Counted from the first letter of the stretch, positions 1-7,506 are shown. The stretch is DNA of 21,749 nucleotides from an uncultured Oscillospiraceae bacterium (GCA_900758315.1 CAAERF010000115.1:1-21749); one strand, 5' to 3'. Made by a program: numbers and translations. The notes: generated by a model not told the origin, from the sequence alone.

Positions 1-114
1 CTTCAGACCGGACTGGGTGGTCTTGATGGACGAGTTGACGCTTTTCAGCGCCTTGTCCAGTCCTGTGGTATCGCCGCCGATCTCAACGGTAATGCCCTTG
101 ATTCTGCTTGCCAA
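1..114 (-). CDS. Tail tape measure protein, N-terminal fragment
   Basis: Only the first 38 codons are in the window; the gene continues beyond position 1. The reading begins MASRIKGITVEIGGDTTGLD and continues with a short amphipathic stretch (KALKSVNSS), the usual opening of siphovirus tape measure proteins, which set tail length and are threaded inside the tail tube. The start is a TTG at 114-112, chosen because a near-perfect ribosome site (AAGGAGGTGA, 130-121) sits 6 nt upstream and no ATG is available. It lies directly after the tail assembly chaperone frameshift product (stop at 129-131), which is the canonical gene order. The product identity is inferred from the N-terminus and position, because the body of the protein is not visible. 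Confidence 0.8.
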   Translation of the reverse strand, partial: MASRIKGITVEIGGDTTGLDKALKSVNSSIKTTQSGLK

Positions 115-128
115 ATTGCGTCACCTCC

Positions 129-664
129 TTAGAACCGGTCAAAATCCTCCTGCGATGCGACCTTGTCGTAGACAGCCCCATCGTTGCCTTTTTCCGTCCA
201 CATATCCATCACAAGCCCGATGGTGAGAAGGTCAAGGTCAGCGATGGCAATGCCAATCTCGGTGCATCGCAGGAGGAACAGAGCCGTGGTCATTTCACGG
301 CTGCTGCGCTGGAGTTTTTTTTAGAAGCCACATCGGTCACCAGATTGGAACCCCACAGTTCCAGAATCTCCGGCAGGATTTCGTAGATGGAGAACATCTC
401 AAACTGGTCGAGCCAGTCGTCAATGTTGTCCGGGATGGTGTGGTCGGCATGGTAGGCCATGATGTAGGACACATTCTCAAAAATCTCCAGATCCTCGATG
501 GCAAAGGAGCCGTCCTCATTTTTCTTCTTGCTGTAGGAAGCCTCCAGCTTGGACAGATCCTTGAAAATATCCCGTTTGAACTTGATGCGGTACAGACGGG
601 GGATGGTGGCGGAGGAGCGGAACCTGACCTCTTTATCGCCAATGGTTACGGTTTTCTCCAGCAT
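129..664 (-). CDS. Tail assembly chaperone, -1 frameshift fusion (gpGT-like)
   Basis: A -1 slip on A AAA AAC (320-314) moves ribosomes from the 0 frame into a second frame that is open from 314 to a TAA at 131-129. It adds 61 residues after the first 117, giving a 178-residue fusion. The added segment ends in NDGAVYDKVASQEDFDRF, closely resembling the ND...QEDFD.F tail commonly found in the T part of Gram-positive tail chaperones. The T-frame has an internal ATG at 293-291 that overlaps the upstream stop as ATGA, but no ribosome site precedes it, so frameshifting is the better explanation. The fusion form is expected to be a minor product that links the chaperone to the tail tube protein. Known families show this architecture; the frameshift itself is inferred from sequence. 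Confidence 0.8.
290..664 (-). CDS. Tail assembly chaperone, short (0-frame) form
   Basis: The 124-residue protein begins MLEKTVTIGDKEVRF and contains the segment FEMFSIYEILPEILELWGSN near residues 90-110, which is typical of the lambda gpG-like tail assembly chaperones of Firmicutes siphophages. These proteins coat the tape measure during tail polymerisation. The ATG at 664 follows GAGGAGGTGG located inside the end of the tail tube gene. The 3' end carries a run of eight A residues (322-315) in the codons for KKN, just before the stop at 292-290, and a second open frame follows in -1. This is the normal layout for a gpG/gpGT pair, in which the short form is the major product. Assignment to the family rests on sequence feel, position between tail tube and tape measure, and the slippery site. 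Confidence 0.85.
   Translation of the reverse strand: MLEKTVTIGDKEVRFRSSATIPRLYRIKFKRDIFKDLSKLEASYSKKKNEDGSFAIEDLEIFENVSYIMAYHADHTIPDNIDDWLDQFEMFSIYEILPEILELWGSNLVTDVASKKNSSAAAVK
314..320 (-). promoter_or_regulatory. -1 ribosomal frameshift site A AAA AAC
   Basis: Codons TCT AAA AAA AAC read in the 0 frame from 325 to 314 contain the slippery heptamer A AAA AAC, within a run of eight A residues. After a -1 slip the next codon is CTC at 314-312 and the frame stays open to 129. The GC-rich sequence just downstream could form a stimulatory structure, but none was resolved by eye. Confidence 0.8.
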
Positions 665-666
665 AA

Positions 667-1245
667 TCAGGCCACCTCCTCATCCGGGACATAAACGGCC
701 TTGTACCAGTTGTCATAGGCAGTCTTGTCCGTGGTATCGCCGGTGCGGCTCTTGACCAGCCCATCGCTGCGGGGATCGGCAGTCAGGGACAGGGTCTCGG
801 TACCCGGCTCGATGGTGTCCTCCTTGGTCTTGGACTCAATGGAAGGACGGGACGCGCTGCAGTTGTACAGCACATGGCGGATGGCCTTCACATCGCCGTC
901 AAACTCAAAGAGCAGGGCAAACTTCTCTGTCTCGGTGACGTCGGACTTCTCCACCAGCACACCCTTGTTGTCCAGCTTCTCACGCAGGATTTCCGTGCGG
1001 AACCACTCCGGGATAAGGGCCATTTCCAGATCGCCGCTGTAACCGTTGTTGGAACTGGTGCGGAAATACACGATGCCGTCCGCATAGAAGGGAGAGGAAT
1101 CACCCTCCGCGTCCAGGCTGATGCTGACCGCACCAGGAATGGCCTTGGGGGTGTCGTAAGAGAAGGAAGTCACACCGTCCACCACGGATTCCGTCAGCTT
1201 GGCGGCATGGACATTTTTCAGATTATATTTGACTTTATTGCTCAT
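667..1245 (-). CDS. Major tail (tube) protein, phi13-type
   Basis: This roughly 192-residue protein starts MSNKVKYNLKNVHAAKLTE and shows the pattern of phi13-family major tail proteins. It has an early AKL segment, then PGAVSISLDAEGD, YFRTSSNNGYSGDLEMAL near residue 65, and an EVL-type central segment ending with a conserved YNCSASRPS. These proteins polymerise into the tail tube. The ATG at 1245 is preferred because GGAGG (1260-1256) lies 10 nt upstream. An in-frame TTG at 1254 would sit only 1 nt from that site. The upstream gene stops at 1253-1251, so the two are tightly coupled. The C-terminal part beyond about residue 150 (TETLSLTADPRSDG) is of the kind that decorates the tube. The family call is from recognition. 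Confidence 0.85.
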   Translation of the reverse strand: MSNKVKYNLKNVHAAKLTESVVDGVTSFSYDTPKAIPGAVSISLDAEGDSSPFYADGIVYFRTSSNNGYSGDLEMALIPEWFRTEILREKLDNKGVLVEKSDVTETEKFALLFEFDGDVKAIRHVLYNCSASRPSIESKTKEDTIEPGTETLSLTADPRSDGLVKSRTGDTTDKTAYDNWYKAVYVPDEEVA

Positions 1246-1250
1246 CGCGG

Positions 1251-1568
1251 TCAAACCTCCATTTCAAAGTAATACAGGACTTCGTAGAGCCGTTCGCTCT
1301 CAATCCAGGTTTCGGTTTTCTCATAAAAAATGCCGTGCCTGTCCAGCACAGCTTCCAGCTGCCGTTCCACCGACAAGTCCTTACAATCGGTGTACAGTTC
1401 AATATGAACTTCGGAAATTTTATAGTAGACTGCTCCGTCAGCGGCGAAGTTGTCGCTGCCCGGAAGCAGATAACAGAGAAACGGCGGCTCCGGGGACTCA
1501 CCCTCCGCGAAGTGGTCATAGGCAAAGGGCAGCCCGGATTCCGTCAGTATTTGTATCAGTTCATCCAT
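1251..1568 (-). CDS. Tail completion/terminator-like protein
   Basis: This 105-residue protein starts MDELIQILTESGLPFAYDHF and has the size, mixed alpha/beta character and position (between gp10-like and tail tube genes) of phage tail terminator or completion proteins. Those cap the tube and join it to the head. It contains PEPPFLCYLLPGSDNFAADG and then VHIELYTDCKDLSVE, a strand-helix pattern usual for this group. The ATG at 1568 follows AAAGGAG with an 8-nt spacer. A longer frame extends upstream to 1673, but it runs antiparallel through the previous gene and lacks a ribosome site. The gene overlaps the preceding gene by 8 nt. The function is mainly inferred from synteny. Confidence 0.7.
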   Translation of the reverse strand: MDELIQILTESGLPFAYDHFAEGESPEPPFLCYLLPGSDNFAADGAVYYKISEVHIELYTDCKDLSVERQLEAVLDRHGIFYEKTETWIESERLYEVLYYFEMEV

Positions 1569-1947
1569 GCCGCAGGCTCCTTTCGATGTCTTTCTCCAGC
1601 TGGTCGATGCCAGCCTGTTCAGCCGGGGCGATATGGCTTCTTCCCGGAACCCGGCCACCGCCGCGCTTGGCATGACCGTGTTCCAGCAGATGCGCCAGCT
1701 GGTAGCGGTTGCGGGAATACACCGTCACTTCCAAAGACCGGGAGGTTTCCCGCGTATTCTTGGTCGACCAGCTTTTGGCGTAGGCTCCCGTGGACTTGGG
1801 GGCTGTAGCCTTGATCTGATCTCTGACCAGTGTGCTGGCGCTTTTTACCGCTTCCTTCATCTCATCACAGGCCACATCGGCATACTCATTCAGTTCCTTC
1901 ATGACGGTTTCGGAGAGCGCGTCAATGGAAATCTTCGTATTTGCCAT
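1561..1947 (-). CDS. HK97 gp10-like head-tail joining protein
   Basis: This 128-residue protein begins MANTKISIDALSETVMKELN. An N-terminal helical region is followed by KSTGAYAKSWSTKN (about residues 51-64) and a C-terminal YQLAHLLEHGHAKRGGGRVPG (about 82-102), then HIAPAE. The pattern of Ala/Lys-rich helix, STGAY...SW, LEHGH..RGGG..PG.PHI is diagnostic for the HK97 gp10 family, which acts at the head-tail junction or in tail completion. The ribosome site upstream is weak (AAGTGAG), so expression may depend on coupling with the head closure gene, which ends 1 nt before. Confidence 0.88.
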   Translation of the reverse strand: MANTKISIDALSETVMKELNEYADVACDEMKEAVKSASTLVRDQIKATAPKSTGAYAKSWSTKNTRETSRSLEVTVYSRNRYQLAHLLEHGHAKRGGGRVPGRSHIAPAEQAGIDQLEKDIERSLRHG

Positions 1948-1948
1948 A

Positions 1949-2281
1949 TCATCGTCTCACTTTCCGGCAGTGCAGCTTGATGCCCTTGCGCTTGAAATTC
2001 ATGTGATCGACTGAAAGAATGTCGTAAAGTTCATCCTGGAACTGAACCCGGTAGCTTGTGGAGGTAATCGCGGCGGACTGCCTGCACCAGCGGATGGTAA
2101 AATCAATGGTGGAATCATCCACCACCATCCCGGCATCGGTCATTTCCTTGCCGCCCTCGGCACTGACCGTGGCATAGCAGGTGTAGTAGGGCTGCCACTC
2201 GTTTTTGTGATTGCCGATGGAATCCACCATCACCGTGTTTTTACTGAGGTAGATACGGACATTCAGCAGTTCAATCTTCAT
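1949..2281 (-). CDS. Phage head closure protein (head-tail adaptor family)
   Basis: This 110-residue protein begins MKIELLNVRIYLSKNTVMVD and has the small beta-barrel pattern of SPP1 gp16/HK97-type stoppers. That includes NEWQPYYTCYATVSAEGGKE near residues 27-46, a central TIDFTIRWC strand, then YRVQFQDELYDILSVDHMNF. These proteins close the portal channel after DNA packaging. The ATG overlaps the stop of the connector gene (position 2281), and an AAGGAGG lies 7 nt upstream within that gene. Homologues usually carry a conserved R.....F.....Y.I..V segment, which is visible here. Confidence 0.82.
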   Translation of the reverse strand: MKIELLNVRIYLSKNTVMVDSIGNHKNEWQPYYTCYATVSAEGGKEMTDAGMVVDDSTIDFTIRWCRQSAAITSTSYRVQFQDELYDILSVDHMNFKRKGIKLHCRKVRR

Positions 2282-2556
2282 CAGAACGCCTCCTTCCGGG
2301 AACCGAAGAGCAGAGAACGGAGGGTCAGCGTCAGGGCGTGATGGTCGGCTTCCTCCCGATGTTCGTAGAAATAGGCCACCGTATACATGACCGCCACCCT
2401 GCCGTTCTCTACCTGGGTCAGAACATCGGTACTGTCCGCCCGGAGAATGTCAGAACACAGCTTCTCCGCTCCGGTGATCAGCGCTGTGATGATGGCATCG
2501 TCATCTTCGAAGTCCACCCGGAGATACTGTTTCATTTCATCAAGGGACACAATCAT
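2281..2556 (-). CDS. Head-tail connector protein (gp6-like)
   Basis: This 91-residue, mostly helical protein starts MIVSLDEMKQYLRVDFEDDD and continues ITALITGAEKLCSDIL, the standard opening of gp6-like connectors (LDE.K.YLRVD..DDD..I..LI..A). It ends with VAYFYEHREEADHHALTLTL and SLLFGSRKEAF. These proteins form a ring under the portal. The start at 2556 is preceded by a GAGGTGGTGA ribosome-site-like stretch. It is separated from the capsid gene by 70 nt that hold a hairpin, and it overlaps the next gene by one base. Confidence 0.88.
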   Translation of the reverse strand: MIVSLDEMKQYLRVDFEDDDAIITALITGAEKLCSDILRADSTDVLTQVENGRVAVMYTVAYFYEHREEADHHALTLTLRSLLFGSRKEAF

Positions 2557-2586
2557 GTCTCATCACCACCTCTGTCAGAAAAGATG

Positions 2587-2616
2587 GGCGGTGCCACCCA
2601 TGAGAGCAGCACCGCC
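2587..2616 (-). terminator. Stem-loop after the major capsid gene
   Basis: A perfect 8-bp stem (GGCGGTGC pairing with GCACCGCC) at 2609-2616 and 2587-2594 with a 14-nt loop begins 10 nt after the capsid stop codon. On the minus strand it is followed by CATCTTTTCT. The T tract is short, so this may be a partial terminator or an RNA-stabilising hairpin that lets capsid mRNA exceed the downstream connector genes. Confidence 0.5.
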
Positions 2617-2626
2617 GTAATCATGG

Positions 2627-3799
2627 TCATTCAGTCTTCAACTTAAGAATCTGCACCGCTTCGGGCAGGATCAGCTTACCGTCCACACGCTCCTTGGCCA
2701 CATAACCAATCATGCCGTTTCCGGCGAACAGTTCGGTCAGCTGCTTGAAGGAACGGGTGCCACGGTCACCGATGTTGTAGTAGCTGTAGTCGCCAAAGGC
2801 GATGGCGTTCTCCGGCACATACTCGGAGGTATGAACGCTGTAGCCCAGAATGCGGTCAGGCTCACCCGCCTGATAGGACGGCTGCCAGATGTAGGCTCCG
2901 TTGTTGTCCTTAAACTTGCGGATCTGCGCCACTGTCTTGTCGTTCATGATGAAAGACGCATTCTTGCGGTAGGGACGCTTGAGTTCATAGATGAGACCCA
3001 GCACATCGTCTGCCTTCAGTGCGGCAGAAAGCGTACCGGCCACATGACCGCCGCCGACTTCTGCGAACAGGCCCAGGGGCTGACCAACGCCGGTGCCGTT
3101 GAGGAAGGCATCCTCCTCGGCATTGGCCAGCGCCTTGCCGAACTGCTCGATGATGTAGCTTTCCAGATTGAAAGCACTGTCATAGAGCAGCTCCTCGGTC
3201 ACCTTGATGGCAACGTGCAGCTTGTGGGCATCCAGCAGGATCTGGGCGAAGGTGGCATCGGAGAACTGGAGCGCACCGCCTTCCTCAATCCATGCGGCGG
3301 CAGGCTTGGTGGCCGCGATATTGATCTTGTGCTCACCGGAAGTGGTGATCACATGGCCCAGGCGGCGCATGATGTTCTCCTCAGACAGGGTCTGAATCAG
3401 GCGGCGGTCATACTCCTCGGGCACGAGGTAGCCGCCATCGGCATCCACACCTTCCTGCAGAACGTTGCTGACCTGACGGAAGTTGGTGCGCAGGGCGGTC
3501 AGCATTCCCTTGCGGTATTCGTCAGACGCACGTCCGGTCTTGACTTCCGGCTGCTTTCCGGTGGTGGGCTTGGAAGTGAGGGGTGCATTCACAGGCTTGC
3601 TGAGTTCCGCATCCAGCGCCTCCTGCCGTTCCAGACGAGCGATTTCCTTGCCGAGATCGGCGATGTCCTGCTCCATGCGGGTGTAAGTGGCATCGTCCTC
3701 GGCGGTCAGGGTACCCTTCTCGGTACGATGGGAATCCAGAAATGCCTTGGCGGCATTCCATGCGGTGTTGCGCTTTTCGCGCAGTTCCTGAATCGTCAT
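2627..3799 (-). CDS. Major capsid protein, HK97 fold
   Basis: This 390-residue protein has an N-terminal scaffolding (delta) domain of about 100 residues rich in charged helices (TIQELREKRNTAWNAAKAF, then DIADLGKEIARLERQE). After a linker near KTGRASDEYRKG comes the HK97 shell domain: VLQEGVDADGGYLVPEEY, MRRLGHVITTSGEHKI, PAAAWIEEGGALQFSDATFA, EDAFLNGTGVGQPLGLF, and a C-terminal RDGRVD-like segment YVAKERVDGKLILPEAVQIL. The protease encoded just upstream is expected to remove the delta domain during maturation. The ATG at 3799 sits 10 nt after AAGGAGG; an in-frame TTG at 3805 is only 4 nt from it and less likely. Confidence 0.95.
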   Translation of the reverse strand: MTIQELREKRNTAWNAAKAFLDSHRTEKGTLTAEDDATYTRMEQDIADLGKEIARLERQEALDAELSKPVNAPLTSKPTTGKQPEVKTGRASDEYRKGMLTALRTNFRQVSNVLQEGVDADGGYLVPEEYDRRLIQTLSEENIMRRLGHVITTSGEHKINIAATKPAAAWIEEGGALQFSDATFAQILLDAHKLHVAIKVTEELLYDSAFNLESYIIEQFGKALANAEEDAFLNGTGVGQPLGLFAEVGGGHVAGTLSAALKADDVLGLIYELKRPYRKNASFIMNDKTVAQIRKFKDNNGAYIWQPSYQAGEPDRILGYSVHTSEYVPENAIAFGDYSYYNIGDRGTRSFKQLTELFAGNGMIGYVAKERVDGKLILPEAVQILKLKTE

Positions 3800-3814
3800 A
3801 ATCAAAAATCCTCC

Positions 3815-4543
3815 TTAATGTTTCATCAGATTGAGCCGCTCCATGAGATCATCCACGGAGCGTTCCGGTTGGATGGGCTTCTTTTCGATGCGGCATTTCG
3901 CCGCCAGCTTGTCCATCAGGTGGTTGGTCACCGCCGTCCGGGAAAACAGCATCGGCCCGGTGACGTGATTCTCTGCGCCAGTAACTTCCGGGCGGGTCAT
4001 AATCTCATCGGCAAAGCCCAGGTCGACCGCAGTGTGGGCGTCCATCCAGGTTTCCGCATCCATCAGGTGGGACAGCTTGGCGCGGCTCATGCCGGTCTTG
4101 ATCTCATAGGCGTTGATGATGGATTCCTTGACCTCGTCCAGCATGGCGATGGCTTTCTGCATTTCTGCGGCATCGCCCATAGCCATGGTGGCGGGATTGT
4201 GGATCATCAGCATCGACACAGGAGACACCAGCACCCTGGTGCCAGCCATGGCAATGACGGATGCGGCAGAGGCAGCGATGCCGTCAATCTTAACGGTCAC
4301 GCTGCCTCTGTAATCCATGAGCATATTGTAGATTTGAGCCGCAGCCACACAGTCGCCACCGGGGCTGTTGATCCAGACCGTGATATCGCCGCTCCCGGCA
4401 TTCAGTTCCTCCCGGAACAGCTGGGGCGTGATATCATCGTCAAACCAGCTTTCCTCGGCGATGGTGCCGTTCAGCGTGAGAATCCGCTGCTCCGGTTCCG
4501 TCTCCGTTGGAGCCTGATTCGTCCAGTTCCAAAACTTCTTCAT
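3815..4543 (-). CDS. ClpP-like prohead maturation protease
   Basis: This 242-residue protein carries the ClpP/crotonase-fold protease core used by HK97-type phages to mature the capsid. Visible motifs are INSPGGD (59-64, oxyanion region), GIAASAAS with the nucleophile at Ser92, MLMIHNP with His115, and ETWMDAHTAVDLGFAD near 164-179, where E164 lines up with the usual catalytic acid (alignment by eye). Beyond about residue 185 the tail is variable and likely substrate related. The start at 4543 has AAAGGAGG 9 nt upstream. The first 104 nt overlap the 3' end of the portal gene in another frame. Confidence 0.93.
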   Translation of the reverse strand: MKKFWNWTNQAPTETEPEQRILTLNGTIAEESWFDDDITPQLFREELNAGSGDITVWINSPGGDCVAAAQIYNMLMDYRGSVTVKIDGIAASAASVIAMAGTRVLVSPVSMLMIHNPATMAMGDAAEMQKAIAMLDEVKESIINAYEIKTGMSRAKLSHLMDAETWMDAHTAVDLGFADEIMTRPEVTGAENHVTGPMLFSRTAVTNHLMDKLAAKCRIEKKPIQPERSVDDLMERLNLMKH

Positions 4544-5786
4544 TTTCGGTTTCCTCCTTTCCCGCGAAGATACCCGCGTCCTGCAGCTTGGTCATGTTTC
4601 CGTTGATGAGATATAGGTCACCGCCGAGTTCGGCAGGGATGCGGTCCAGGTTTTCCAGTTCCCGGATGTCGTTGGCGGACATCCAGCCGTTCTGTCTGGC
4701 GGTGGCGTAGCCGTTCATCCGGCTCTCATAGTCGCCGCGCAGCAGACCGTCCACGTTGAACTTCACGAAATACGATTCCTTTTCTTTCTCCGAAAGCAGT
4801 GCCCGGTTAATGGCCTGCTCCCAGCGCACGATCCACGGCTCCAGCGTGTATTTCACAAATTCCAGTGACTGCTGCTCAATATTGGAAAAGCTCGATTTCT
4901 CCAGATCGCCAACCATGTGGGGAGGCACCCGGAAAATTCGAGCGATTTCGTCTATCTGAAATTTTCTGGTTTCCAGGAACTGCGCCTGTTCCGGGGAGAT
5001 GGAGATAGGGGTGTATTTCATGCCTTCCTCCAGCACAGCCACCTTATTGGCGTTGACGCTGCCCCCGAAGGCCGCGTTCCAGCTGTCCCGGACACGGGCA
5101 GGGTCTTTCACTGTCCCCGGATGCTCCAGAATGCCGCCGGGAGTCGCGCCGTTGGCGAAAAACTTGGCTCCGTACTCCTCACAGGCAATCGCCATACCGA
5201 TGGCGTTCTTTGCCATGGCAATGGGGCTGTATCCGACCAGACCATCGAAGCCCAGGCCAGGAATGTGCAGCACATCGGAGGGTTTCAGAATCACTGTGCC
5301 GTCCTTCATGGTCGGCGCATCGGAATCCTGCACCTGATACTGGTAGTAGAGGTGGCCCAAATCGTCCCGATCAACGGTCATGCGGTTGGGCATCAGCGGA
5401 TACAGCGCAACGACCTCGCCTTTCCCGTTTCGGATGATCTGGGAGTAGGAGTTGCCCCACAGCAGCAAATGGGACATGGCGGTTTCCCGGAACACAAAGC
5501 TGGTCATTTCCGGGTTCGGTTCGTCGTGGAGAATGCGGTACAGCGGATGCTGTAGAGCCTTTTCCTTGCTGCCGTCCTCCTGGTACTGATACAGGTGTAC
5601 AGGCAGACCGGCGATGGCCTCAGACAGGATTCGTACACAGGCATAGACAGCGGTCATTTGCATGGCGGAGCGTTCATTCACTGGCTTGCCCGAGGTGGAC
5701 TGGCCCAGGAAGAAACGATAGCCGCTGCCGTTTAAGCTGTTGGTGGGCTTATCCCGGGAATGGAATAGTCCGGATAAAATGCCCAT
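4440..5786 (-). CDS. Portal protein, HK97 family
   Basis: This 448-residue protein forms the dodecameric ring through which DNA enters the capsid. It shows the family pattern: VNERSAMQMTAVYACVRILS (37-56), IAGLPVHLYQY, HPLYRILHDEPNPEMTSF, LLLWGNSYSQIIRNGKGEV, LHIPGLGFDGLVGYSPI, and a wing/stem segment ending FRVPPHMVGDLEKSSFSNIEQQSLEFV. The start is ATG 5786 with AAGGGAGTGA 6 nt upstream, 15 nt after the terminase stop. The C-terminal tail (about residues 405-448) is acidic, then Gly/Ser/His-rich, and overlaps the protease start by 104 nt. That tail looks unconstrained and may vary between relatives. Confidence 0.95.
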   Translation of the reverse strand: MGILSGLFHSRDKPTNSLNGSGYRFFLGQSTSGKPVNERSAMQMTAVYACVRILSEAIAGLPVHLYQYQEDGSKEKALQHPLYRILHDEPNPEMTSFVFRETAMSHLLLWGNSYSQIIRNGKGEVVALYPLMPNRMTVDRDDLGHLYYQYQVQDSDAPTMKDGTVILKPSDVLHIPGLGFDGLVGYSPIAMAKNAIGMAIACEEYGAKFFANGATPGGILEHPGTVKDPARVRDSWNAAFGGSVNANKVAVLEEGMKYTPISISPEQAQFLETRKFQIDEIARIFRVPPHMVGDLEKSSFSNIEQQSLEFVKYTLEPWIVRWEQAINRALLSEKEKESYFVKFNVDGLLRGDYESRMNGYATARQNGWMSANDIRELENLDRIPAELGGDLYLINGNMTKLQDAGIFAGKEETENEEVLELDESGSNGDGTGAADSHAERHHRRGKLV

Positions 5787-5801
5787 AGGAAATCACTCCC
5801 T

Positions 5802-7403
5802 TCATATAAAAAGGATGCCTCGGTCATCATAGACGGAAGCACCCGTGTCATTGCCACACCGGATCGCACGATCCAGCGCCATAATGGTGGCCACCGCGCC
5901 GTCAATCTTCTCTGTGGACTTTTCCTTGTCCGGTTTGATGTTGCCAGCCGGGTCGGTGCGGATGAAGATATTGTCCATCATCCAGCGCAGCACCGGGTGA
6001 CCACCGTGGGCGATTTTCTCCTCCAGCACCAGCTTCATCAGTTCTTTGGTGGGAGGAGACATATCCTTGAAGCCCTGCCCAAAGGGAACGACTGTAAAAC
6101 CCATACCTTCCAGGTTCTGCACCATCTGCACAGCGCCCCAGCGGTCAAAGGCAATCTCCCGAATATTGAAGCGTTCGCCCAGCCGCTCGATAAATCTCTC
6201 AATGTAGCCGTAGTGAACCACATTGCCCTCGGTGGTCTGCAGCGTGCCCTGGCGTTCCCAGACATCATAAGGCACATGGTCGCGCCGAACGCGGAGGTCG
6301 AGATTGTCCTCTGGTATCCAGAAGTACGGAAGCACCATATATTTATCGTCCTCATCCTGGGGCGGGAACACCAGTACGAATGCCGTGATATCCGTGGTGG
6401 AGGACAAGTCCAGACCGCCGTAGCAAACCCGGCCTTCCAGATCATCCTCGTTGACCGGGAACGCGCATTTGTCCCACTTGTCCATAGGCATCCAGCGGAC
6501 GGCCTGTTTGACCCACTGGTTCAGGCGCAGCTGACGGAAAGCATTCTCTTCACCGGGATTCTGTTTTGCCGATTCGCAGGCATCCTGTACCTTGTCGATG
6601 CCGACCGTGATGCCCAGGGAGGGGTTGGCCTTTTTCCAGACCTCCGGGTCTGTCCAGTCGTCACCCTCATCCGCACCGTAGATTATGGGATAGAAGGTAT
6701 GGTCGGTTTTGCGGCCTTCCAGAATGTCCTTGGCTTTCTGATGAACTTCATAGCAGATGGAGTTCGTATCGTTCCCAGCGGTGGTGATGAGAAAATAAAG
6801 CGGCTGCATCCGGGCATCACCGGAGCCTTTGGTCATGACATCGTACAGTTTGCGGTTGGGCTGGGTGTGGAGTTCGTCAAATACCACGCCATGGGTATTG
6901 AAGCCGTGCTTGTTTCCCACATCAGCGGACAGCACCTGATAGATGCTCCCGGTGGGCTGGTAGATGATGCGTTTCTGGGAATCGAGAATTTTGACTCGCT
7001 TATTCAGCGCCGGACACATCCGCACCATATCCGCAGCCACATTGAACACGATGGACGCCTGCTGGCGGTCAGCGGCGCATCCGTAGACCTCGGCGCGTTC
7101 CTCGCCGTCCCCGCAGGTCAGAAGCAGGGCCACGGCAGCGGCCAGCTCGGATTTGCCCTGTTTCTTGGGAATCTCAATGTATGCGGTATTGAACTGTCGG
7201 TAGCCGTTGGGTTTCAGCGTTCCAAAGATGTCTCGGATAATCTGCTCCTGCCAGTCAATGAGTTCAAAGGGCTTCCTGGCCCAGGTGCCTTTGGTGTGGC
7301 AGAGACTTTCGATGAACATCACCGCATAGTCCGCAGCCGCTTTATCGTAATGCGACCCCTCTGCCATGAAAGGGGTCGGCTTGTATTTCTTCAGCTTGCG
7401 CAT
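5802..7403 (-). CDS. terL: Terminase large subunit
   Basis: This 533-residue packaging motor of the Terminase_1/YmfN type couples ATP hydrolysis to DNA translocation and cuts concatemers. The ATPase part has a Walker A-like IPKKQGKSE (78-86), a Walker B VVFDELH (173-179, D176/E177) and the coupling motif LITTAGND (205-212). The C-terminal RNase H-like nuclease has the acidic residues D332 (GGLDLSSTTD), D420 (IAFDRWGA) and D501 (KIDGAVATIMALDRA). The ATG at 7403 is 4 nt after GGAGGTGA. An intrinsic terminator lies about 25 nt upstream of the start. The small subunit is some 4.4 kb away, on the other side of the accessory island. Confidence 0.96.
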   Translation of the reverse strand: MRKLKKYKPTPFMAEGSHYDKAAADYAVMFIESLCHTKGTWARKPFELIDWQEQIIRDIFGTLKPNGYRQFNTAYIEIPKKQGKSELAAAVALLLTCGDGEERAEVYGCAADRQQASIVFNVAADMVRMCPALNKRVKILDSQKRIIYQPTGSIYQVLSADVGNKHGFNTHGVVFDELHTQPNRKLYDVMTKGSGDARMQPLYFLITTAGNDTNSICYEVHQKAKDILEGRKTDHTFYPIIYGADEGDDWTDPEVWKKANPSLGITVGIDKVQDACESAKQNPGEENAFRQLRLNQWVKQAVRWMPMDKWDKCAFPVNEDDLEGRVCYGGLDLSSTTDITAFVLVFPPQDEDDKYMVLPYFWIPEDNLDLRVRRDHVPYDVWERQGTLQTTEGNVVHYGYIERFIERLGERFNIREIAFDRWGAVQMVQNLEGMGFTVVPFGQGFKDMSPPTKELMKLVLEEKIAHGGHPVLRWMMDNIFIRTDPAGNIKPDKEKSTEKIDGAVATIMALDRAIRCGNDTGASVYDDRGILFI

Positions 7404-7428
7404 GGGGTCACCTCCTCAAAATGAGCAT

Positions 7429-7451
7429 AAAAAATAGCCGCCGAAGCGACT
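7429..7451 (-). terminator. Intrinsic terminator upstream of terL
   Basis: On the minus strand AGTCGC, a TTCG tetraloop, then GCGGCT (7451-7436) form a 6-bp stem with one G-U pair. After one A the stem is followed by six T residues (7434-7429). Tetraloop, GC-rich stem and T run make a textbook Rho-independent terminator ending the accessory island. Confidence 0.8.
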
Positions 7452-7463
7452 TCCGTATAACGA

Positions 7464-7489
7464 GGAACAGAGCCTCGCGGCTCCATCCC
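7464..7489 (-). other. Second hairpin adjoining the terL-proximal terminator
   Basis: A 5-bp stem (GAGCC/GGCTC) with a GCGA loop is extended by a 2x2 internal loop and an outer GGGA/TTCC stem, between the last accessory stop codon (7507) and the terminator at 7451. It may assist termination or protect the 3' end. It has no T tract of its own. Confidence 0.5.
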
Positions 7490-7506
7490 TGTGGGTCGGG
7501 TGTGGC

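Noticed and set aside
129..293. Independent 54-residue gene from the ATG at 293
   Set aside because: The ATGA overlap would allow coupling, but there is no ribosome site, and the slippery site in register explains the frame better.
2831..4606. A plus-strand open frame of 591 codons
   Set aside because: It runs antisense across the capsid and protease genes, which have strong family motifs and ribosome sites. Its translation is low-complexity His/Gly/Leu-rich, as typical of antisense reading in GC-rich DNA.
5997..7424. A plus-strand open frame of 475 codons
   Set aside because: It is antisense to the terminase gene, with no ribosome site and no recognisable motif.
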